Assembly: GCA_018813405.1 (NCBI GenBank)
Contig: JAHJBW010000128.1
Span: forward strand, 1 to 7,802
DNA from: Candidatus Margulisiibacteriota bacterium
GTDB taxonomy: Bacteria > Margulisbacteria > WOR-1 > XYC2-FULL-46-14 > JAHJBW01
Direction: 5' to 3'
DNA length: 7,802 nt
The notes under the pieces are model-generated. The model worked only from the letters and a program-made list of their open reading frames with translations. It was not told where the DNA came from and did no database searches. How positions within the stretch are numbered: position 1 is the stretch's first letter; each line of letters opens with the position of its first letter. Both the position numbers and the translations under genes were made by a program. This document shows, piece by piece, positions 6,275-7,802 of this stretch.

Positions 6275-6293
6275 ATAGTGTGAAGACATTCAA
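6264..6293 (-). promoter_or_regulatory. Putative sigma70-type promoter for the GT4-pilin operon
   Basis: On the minus strand TTGAAT (6293-6288, 4/6 to TTGACA) is separated by 18 bp from TACAAT (6269-6264, 5/6 to TATAAT). The predicted transcription start coincides with the GT4 ATG at 6257. The -35 lies within the first codons of the opposing GT9 gene. The plus-strand direction has no comparable -35 (best is TTTTCT at 6245-6250). Confidence 0.4.
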
Positions 6294-7596
6294 ACCCAGG
6301 AACATTCTTGCCATCCGCCCCGATGCCATCGGCGATTGCATGCTTATAACCCCGGCCCTGCGTCTGCTCAAAGAAAGCTATCCGGATTGCAGGATCACAG
6401 TTCTGGTACAGGATTACACCCGTCCCCTGTTCGAAACCAATCCCGATGTCGACGAGATCATGCTGGTCACCCGGAAAAGAAAGATGCTGTATCAGCTAAG
6501 GTCGGCGCATTTCGACACTTCTCTGCATTTTTTTGACGAGCCCGAATACGCCGGGCTTGCCCGAAAAGCCGGAATAAAGCATCGAATCGGCTACGGATCA
6601 AAACCCCTGGTCAGGTGGATGTACACGCACAGGGTAAAACAGCACTGCCAGGACCTTAACAAGCATGTCATCGAACAGCACTGCGGCCTGCTCGAACCCA
6701 TGGGCATACAAGTAAAAGACATCCCCCCCATGAGGCTGGTGCCCGACAAAGGCCTCACTCTCCCTGTAGATATCGATCCGAATGGATTTACCGTTGCCAT
6801 TCACCCCACCACTGGCAAAGGCAACAAAGCCTGGCTGCCAGAACGTTACGCCCAGGTTGTAGATCATTTGATGCAGGAAAAAAAGGCAAACGTCATTATA
6901 ACCGGCAGTGAAAAAGAAAAGCCCGCGGCGGAAAAACTGCTAAAACTTTGCAAATCAAAGCCTGTAGACCTTACAGGCAAGACCTCGCTGAAACAGATGA
7001 TACTTCTGCTTTCAAAAGTAAAATTGTACGTCGGGGGCGACACCGGACCAATGCACATGAGCGCCGCCCTGGGAATACCGGTGGCAGCCATATTCCCTTC
7101 CAAACTGGTCAAGCCCACTTTCTGGGGCCCGTGGAAAACCAGGAACGTCATCGTCAGGAGATCGGAGCAGTGTTCACTAAAATGCCTGCCTTCGAAATGC
7201 CTTTTTGACACCTGCGCCAAGGTAATAAGCGCCAGGGACGTGACGGGGGCGATAAACACACTGTTGGAAGGCGGGACATCGGACTGGCTAAAAGCATCAA
7301 TGAACATCTTAACCAACAGCGAGGACGTTTTTCGTGAATTGCACATCAACGGCTATTCTGCCTATCGCATAAAGATGGTCAACAATTTGCCTGATATGAT
7401 AAAAAGCATCATCAAAGATGATATCAATGTCATCCACTGGGTGGGAAGCTCAAAGCCCCTCTTTTTAAGGATTGCCTCCCAGCTGTCCAGCCCATCGCTT
7501 AGCGTCCCTCCCCTGCTGGTCTTTGACAAAAGCCCAAAAAGGCGGGGGTTCAAAGAGCTGGTCGAACTCTATAGCGGCGGCATGAAGAAAAGATAA
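6280..7596 (+). CDS. Glycosyltransferase family 9 (heptosyltransferase-like) with extra C-terminal domain
   Basis: From GTG 6280 this is a 438-residue protein. An ATG at 6256 would add eight residues (MSVLYNNS) and overlap the divergent GT4 start. GTG is preferred because no Shine-Dalgarno serves either start, a -10 element points to leaderless transcription at 6280, and this numbering keeps key residues level with the other GT9 protein: His175, Asp254 and Cys298 coincide. Landmarks are ILAIRPDAIGD (9-19), HPTTGKGN (175-182), GGDTGPMHMSAALGIP around Asp254 and the same Cys-x3-Cys-x4-Cys-x4-Cys motif (298-312). The GT9 domain ends near residue 335. A further ~98 residues starting at Met341 are extra for this family and vaguely recall a GT4 N-terminal domain. 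Probable role: adding a heptose-like sugar to core or surface glycan in the cytoplasm. Its stop abuts that of the convergent downstream gene. Confidence 0.85.
   Translation: MKTFKPRNILAIRPDAIGDCMLITPALRLLKESYPDCRITVLVQDYTRPLFETNPDVDEIMLVTRKRKMLYQLRSAHFDTSLHFFDEPEYAGLARKAGIKHRIGYGSKPLVRWMYTHRVKQHCQDLNKHVIEQHCGLLEPMGIQVKDIPPMRLVPDKGLTLPVDIDPNGFTVAIHPTTGKGNKAWLPERYAQVVDHLMQEKKANVIITGSEKEKPAAEKLLKLCKSKPVDLTGKTSLKQMILLLSKVKLYVGGDTGPMHMSAALGIPVAAIFPSKLVKPTFWGPWKTRNVIVRRSEQCSLKCLPSKCLFDTCAKVISARDVTGAINTLLEGGTSDWLKASMNILTNSEDVFRELHINGYSAYRIKMVNNLPDMIKSIIKDDINVIHWVGSSKPLFLRIASQLSSPSLSVPPLLVFDKSPKRRGFKELVELYSGGMKKR
7300..7596 (+). other. C-terminal extension of the second GT9 protein (possible fused or truncated GT4-like fragment)
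   Basis: The segment opens with an internal in-frame ATG reading MNILTNSEDVFRELHINGYS, like the beginning of a Rossmann-type protein. It continues with DDINVIHWVGSSKPLFLRIA, reminiscent of the DVIHxH-type strand of GT4 N-terminal domains. It stops after PLLVFDKSPKRRGFKELVELYSGGMKKR without any nucleotide-binding C-terminal half. The parent GT9 fold is complete before it. Assignment to GT4 is low-confidence. Confidence 0.35.
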
Positions 7597-7802
7597 CTAG
7601 CGCCAGATGTTCAAATGATATTTTTTCAATACCTCTATCCGCTCCGGGAATATGGTAGGGTCCTGGTGCAGAAAGAAAAGTATGGGATCCTCCTTCCCCC
7701 GCAAAAGCGCCTGTTTTGTCATTTCCAGCCTTTCACGGCGCAGCCGGGCATAGTCGGTCCACCGCAATGAATTAAAGACCAAAAAAAGCGCTATCATTAT
7801 CG
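7597..7802 (-). CDS. C-terminal end of a membrane protein (partial)
   Basis: Only the last 67 complete codons are in the window, and the frame is open at the right edge. The visible part begins with the end of a hydrophobic segment (IMIALFLVF), then a basic stretch (ARLRRERLEMTK) and a soluble tail ending DPTIFPERIEVLKKYHLNIWR. Such a charged tail after a final transmembrane helix resembles the ends of large multi-pass envelope proteins, for example GT39/GT83-like transferases, but the fragment is too short to name the family. The stop codon TAG directly abuts the TAA of the convergent GT9 gene, leaving no room for a shared terminator. Confidence 0.6.
   Translation of the reverse strand, partial: IMIALFLVFNSLRWTDYARLRRERLEMTKQALLRGKEDPILFFLHQDPTIFPERIEVLKKYHLNIWR

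Noticed and set aside
6258..6371. Upstream extension of the GT4 reading frame to 6371 (38 extra residues)
   Set aside because: The extra residues do not resemble a GT4 start and would lie antisense to the conserved start of the divergent GT9 gene; ATG 6257 begins directly at the first Rossmann strand.
6864..7349. Minus-strand open frame (161 codons) opposite the second GT9 gene
   Set aside because: The plus strand encodes the conserved GT9 donor-binding motif and cysteine quartet in this span.

Overview
The window looks like a gene-dense piece of a Gram-negative-type (outer-membrane) bacterial genome, probably from an uncultured lineage. The evidence is lipid A / envelope-glycan enzymes (two LpxB-superfamily proteins, an MsbA-type flippase, two GT9 heptosyltransferase-like proteins, one GT4) and a type IV pilin-like gene. 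Base composition is about balanced by eye. A candidate phylum such as Margulisbacteria/Saganbacteria or Omnitrophota would fit, but this is a weak guess and nothing in the sequence proves it. There is essentially no intergenic DNA, and no RNA gene, CRISPR array or insertion sequence was found.

Layout. (1) Bases 1-4750, plus strand: a tightly overlapping four-gene operon made of a 5'-incomplete LpxB-like glycosyltransferase, an MsbA-like ABC exporter, a second LpxB-related protein and a GT9 glycosyltransferase. Consecutive genes overlap by 17, 26 and 20 nt. (2) Bases 4722-6257, minus strand: a GT4 glycosyltransferase followed after 9 nt by a type IV pilin-like gene, whose 3' end overlaps the 3' end of the GT9 gene by 29 nt. 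(3) Bases 6280-7596, plus strand: a second GT9 protein carrying an extra C-terminal domain of about 98 residues. It diverges from the GT4 gene across a 12-bp palindrome. (4) Bases 7597-7802, minus strand: the 3' end of a membrane-protein gene whose stop codon abuts the GT9 stop with no gap.

How the genes fit together (inference). LpxB-type enzymes join sugar-lipid precursors, MsbA-type exporters flip the lipid-linked product across the inner membrane, and GT9/GT4 enzymes add heptose-like or other sugars to the core. The window therefore reads as a lipid A-core / surface glycan assembly locus with a pilin-like gene embedded in it.

The most interesting points are: an apparent PfkB-kinase/LpxB chimera at the left edge; a symmetric palindromic promoter whose two overlapping -10 hexamers would start divergent leaderless transcripts exactly on the two start codons; a G9 tract and a 10-bp tandem repeat in two adjacent glycosyltransferase genes, where single-unit slips truncate the protein; and the GT9 C-terminal fusion. 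I see no sign of a defence system or of a wholly new class of system.
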